Below the pieces are notes generated by a model. The model ran no database searches and had not been told where the DNA came from. It saw only the letters and a list, made by a program, of their open reading frames with translations. Shown here piece after piece: positions 6,232 through 8,419 of a stretch of 8,419 nt of DNA. The DNA is taken from assembly GCA_021815935.1 (NCBI GenBank), contig JAKAZH010000073.1, forward strand, positions 1 through 8,419. Reading direction: 5' to 3'. The DNA comes from Actinomycetes bacterium. GTDB taxonomy: Bacteria > Actinomycetota > Acidimicrobiia > Acidimicrobiales > Palsa-688. How positions within the stretch are numbered: the stretch's first letter is position 1; the number at the start of each line of letters is the position of its first letter. The translations under genes and the position numbers were made by a program.

Positions 6232-8419
6232 ATGCCGCTCGTCTACGCCTTCGACCACAAGCACCGCAAGCCTCCGATGCAGATGAAGGACCTCCTCGGA
6301 GGCAAAGGGGCGAACCTCGCCGAGATGACGTCGGTGCTCGGTCTGCCGGTGCCGCCCGGGTTCACTATCACCACCGACGCATGCCGCAACTACATGACCG
6401 GGGGTTGGCCCGACGGCCTCGACGGCGAGGTAGCAAAGCAGGTGACACGCCTCGAGAAGGCGATGGGAAAAAGTTTGGGGGACGCGGCTGACCCGCTACT
6501 CGTAAGCGTACGCTCCGGTGCGAAGTTCTCCATGCCGGGGATGATGGACACGGTCCTCAACCTCGGTCTGAACGACGCCTCGGTAAAGGGGCTTGCGGAG
6601 CAGACGTCGGACGAGCGCTTCGCCTACGACTCCTACCGGCGTTTCATCTCGATGTACGGCCGCATAGTGCTCGGAATCGAAGGGGCACGCTTCGAGGAGC
6701 CATTCGAGCGGGCCAAGCACGAGGCGGGAGTCTCCAACGACGCGGAGCTCTCCGCCGGGGCTCTGGCAGGGCTGTGCGAGACCTTCAAGGCGGTCGTAGA
6801 AAGCGAGTCCGGCGAACCTTTCCCCGAGGAGCCGCAAGCTCAGCTTCGCGGTGCGATCGAGGCGGTGTTCCGGTCCTGGAACGGGGCCCGGGCCGTTGCC
6901 TACAGGGTTCGCGAGCGGATCGCCCACGACCTCGGGACAGCGGTCAACGTGCAGGCGATGGTGTTCGGGAACCGTGACGACACGTCGGGGACCGGGGTCG
7001 GCTTCACCCGCGACCCGGCGACCGGGGCGAGCGGTGAGTACGGCGACTTCCTGATAAACGCGCAGGGCGAGGACGTGGTGGCGGGGATCCGCAACACGCT
7101 CCCGCTGGCGGAGCTCGGGCGGATCTTCCCGGGGATCTTCAAGGAACTGAAGGACATCTTCGCCAGACTCGAAGCGCACTACTGCGACATGTGCGACACC
7201 GAGTTCACGATCGACCAGGGCAAGCTGTGGATGCTGCAGACCCGTGTAGGCAAACGCACGGGGCGGGCCGCCCTTCGTATGGCAGTCGACATGACCCGCC
7301 AGCGCGGCTGGAAGATCAGCCGGGAGGAGGCGGTGACTCGTGTGAGCGCGGAGCACTTGGACCAGGTGCTGCACCCGCAGTTCGCGGAAGAACCGGCGGT
7401 TGTCCTCGGCAAGGGACTGGCCGCGTCGCCGGGTGCGGCGGTCGGACGGGTGGTTTTCGAGGCCGACGAAGCCGCTGAGGCCGCAGAGCGCGGCGAACGG
7501 GTGATCCTGGTGCGCAACGAAACGTCCCCCGAGGACGTCCACGGGATGATCGCAGCCCAGGGAATCCTGACAACCCGCGGCGGCCTCGTGAGCCATGCGG
7601 CGGTCGTCGCCCGAGGCTGGGGCAAGCCGGCGGTCGTCGGGGCGGAAGCGCTGCGCATCACAGGGGACACATTTGTGATCGGCACACAGACGGTTGCGGC
7701 CGGCGACTACATATCGATCGACGGCAGCACCGGCGTGATCGCCCTCGGCGAGGTTCCCCTCAAAGAGGCAAGCCCCCCGGAGGAGTTCGAGACGATCCTC
7801 TCGTGGGCCGACCAGATCCGAAAAGGGCATCTCGCCGTGCGGGCGAACGCCGACAACGGTCCTGATGCGGCAAAAGCCCGTGCGTTCGGAGCGCAGGGCA
7901 TCGGTTTGTGCCGCACCGAGCACATGTTCCTTGCCGACGACCGCCTGCCGATCGTGCGGCGCATGATCCTTGCGTCGAACCCGCAGGACGAGGCTGCTGC
8001 GCTCGAGGAGCTCAGGGTCGCTCAGAAGCAGGACTTCGTAGCGATACTCGAGGCGATGGACGGGCTGCCTGTCACGGTGCGCCTCCTCGACCCGCCGCTG
8101 CACGAGTTCCTGCCTTCCACCGGCGAGCTGGAGATCAAGGAGGCCAGCTCGGGGCTGAGCGACGAGGAGCGTCGGATGCTCGTCGCTGCCCGCTACTGGC
8201 ACGAGCAGAACCCGATGCTCGGCACCCGCGGTGTCCGCCTCGGCGTGATCAAACCCGGCCTGTACGCGATGCAGGTGAGGGCCCTCCTCGAAGCGGCCGC
8301 CGAGCGGGTCGCCGCCGGGGGCAAGCCCAAGGTCGAAGTCATGATCCCCCTTACCGTCACACGCCAGGAGCTCGGACTCGCCCGGTCGTGGGTGCAGGAG
8401 GCGATCGCCGAGAGCACCA
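6232..8419 (+). CDS. ppdK: Pyruvate, phosphate dikinase (N-terminal ~80%, cut by window end)
   Basis: PPDK interconverts ATP + pyruvate + phosphate with AMP + phosphoenolpyruvate + diphosphate, through a swivelling phospho-histidine domain. The frame is open for 729 codons to the window edge; the family is ~870-900 residues, so ~150 residues are missing, including the expected NDLTQ block and catalytic Cys. Visible parts in order: the nucleotide-binding domain with GGKGANLAEM (23-32), SVRSGA (Arg94) and SMPGMMDTVLNLGLND, then the GVGFTRDPATG, INAQGEDVVAGIR and LWMLQTRVGKRT blocks; the phosphohistidine domain with ASPGA and GGLVSHAAVVARG, where the catalytic His is residue 455; and the PEP/pyruvate-binding domain with CRTEHMF (Arg561) and VRLLDPPLHEF (Arg617). 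His455, Arg561 and Arg617 have the same numbers as in the Clostridium symbiosum enzyme, so spacing is normal. The residue two before His is Val453, where regulated PPDKs have Thr. ATG at 6232 gives the usual N-terminus and follows a leaderless-type -10 box. Confidence 0.96.
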   Translation, partial: MPLVYAFDHKHRKPPMQMKDLLGGKGANLAEMTSVLGLPVPPGFTITTDACRNYMTGGWPDGLDGEVAKQVTRLEKAMGKSLGDAADPLLVSVRSGAKFSMPGMMDTVLNLGLNDASVKGLAEQTSDERFAYDSYRRFISMYGRIVLGIEGARFEEPFERAKHEAGVSNDAELSAGALAGLCETFKAVVESESGEPFPEEPQAQLRGAIEAVFRSWNGARAVAYRVRERIAHDLGTAVNVQAMVFGNRDDTSGTGVGFTRDPATGASGEYGDFLINAQGEDVVAGIRNTLPLAELGRIFPGIFKELKDIFARLEAHYCDMCDTEFTIDQGKLWMLQTRVGKRTGRAALRMAVDMTRQRGWKISREEAVTRVSAEHLDQVLHPQFAEEPAVVLGKGLAASPGAAVGRVVFEADEAAEAAERGERVILVRNETSPEDVHGMIAAQGILTTRGGLVSHAAVVARGWGKPAVVGAEALRITGDTFVIGTQTVAAGDYISIDGSTGVIALGEVPLKEASPPEEFETILSWADQIRKGHLAVRANADNGPDAAKARAFGAQGIGLCRTEHMFLADDRLPIVRRMILASNPQDEAAALEELRVAQKQDFVAILEAMDGLPVTVRLLDPPLHEFLPSTGELEIKEASSGLSDEERRMLVAARYWHEQNPMLGTRGVRLGVIKPGLYAMQVRALLEAAAERVAAGGKPKVEVMIPLTVTRQELGLARSWVQEAIAEST

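Noticed and set aside
6291..6302. CCTCC-TC-GGAGG palindrome early in ppdK
   Set aside because: It is produced by the codons of the conserved Asp-Leu-Leu-Gly-Gly-Lys-Gly motif and has a 2-nt loop too small for a stable hairpin.
6496..8202. A 568-codon open frame on the minus strand opposite ppdK
   Set aside because: Its codons are exactly in phase with ppdK codons, so its stops require TTA, CTA or TCA in the sense strand, which are rare at this G+C. The product resembles no known family, whereas the plus strand encodes a fully recognisable PPDK.
1..8419. Insertion sequences, CRISPR arrays, tRNA/rRNA genes, prophage, toxin-antitoxin or other accessory systems
   Set aside because: The window is almost wholly filled by seven housekeeping genes, the largest gap is 95 nt, and no terminal inverted repeats, spaced direct repeats or tRNA-like arms were seen.

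Overview
The window is a compact stretch of bacterial chromosome with high G+C and strong G/C bias at third codon positions. It carries conserved housekeeping genes whose protein sequences look actinobacterial: a eukaryote-type single-chain glycyl-tRNA synthetase, an XPD-like DinG helicase, UppS, RecO and a PpdK. Gene content resembles the era-recO-uppS-glyS neighbourhood of mycobacteria, but the order differs (uppS before recO, with dinG inserted). A deep-branching actinobacterium such as an acidimicrobiial lineage is a reasonable guess; the taxonomic placement is inference.

Layout. Positions 1-388 hold the 3' end of a CNNM/CorC-type membrane protein gene, which overlaps era (385-1224) by 4 nt at GTGA. 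Era converges on a minus-strand dinG-type helicase gene (1245-3281), with only 20 nt between the two stop codons. A 95-nt divergent region (3282-3376) follows, with a good promoter candidate and an inverted repeat. Then come four plus-strand genes: uppS (3377-4120), recO (4150-4872), glyS (4884-6203) and the first 729 codons of ppdK (6232 to the window edge). No gap between genes exceeds 95 nt, so there is no long non-coding stretch to explain.

Function. Era matures the 30S ribosomal subunit. DinG and RecO act in DNA repair. UppS makes the lipid carrier for cell-wall synthesis. GlyS charges tRNA-Gly. PpdK interconverts pyruvate and phosphoenolpyruvate. They form a housekeeping block rather than a single pathway.

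Regulation visible in the sequence. Three plus-strand genes (uppS, glyS, ppdK) have a TANNNT -10-like box ending 6-8 nt before the chosen start codon, the arrangement of leaderless actinobacterial mRNAs. recO instead has a Shine-Dalgarno-like AGGGGG. Notable points are the palindrome inside the uppS promoter spacer, a perfect 9-nt anti-Shine-Dalgarno match laid over the CorC stop/era start, the glyS -10 box built on the recO stop codon, and a valine where PPDK usually has its regulatory threonine. I found no mobile element, CRISPR array, RNA gene or clearly novel system.
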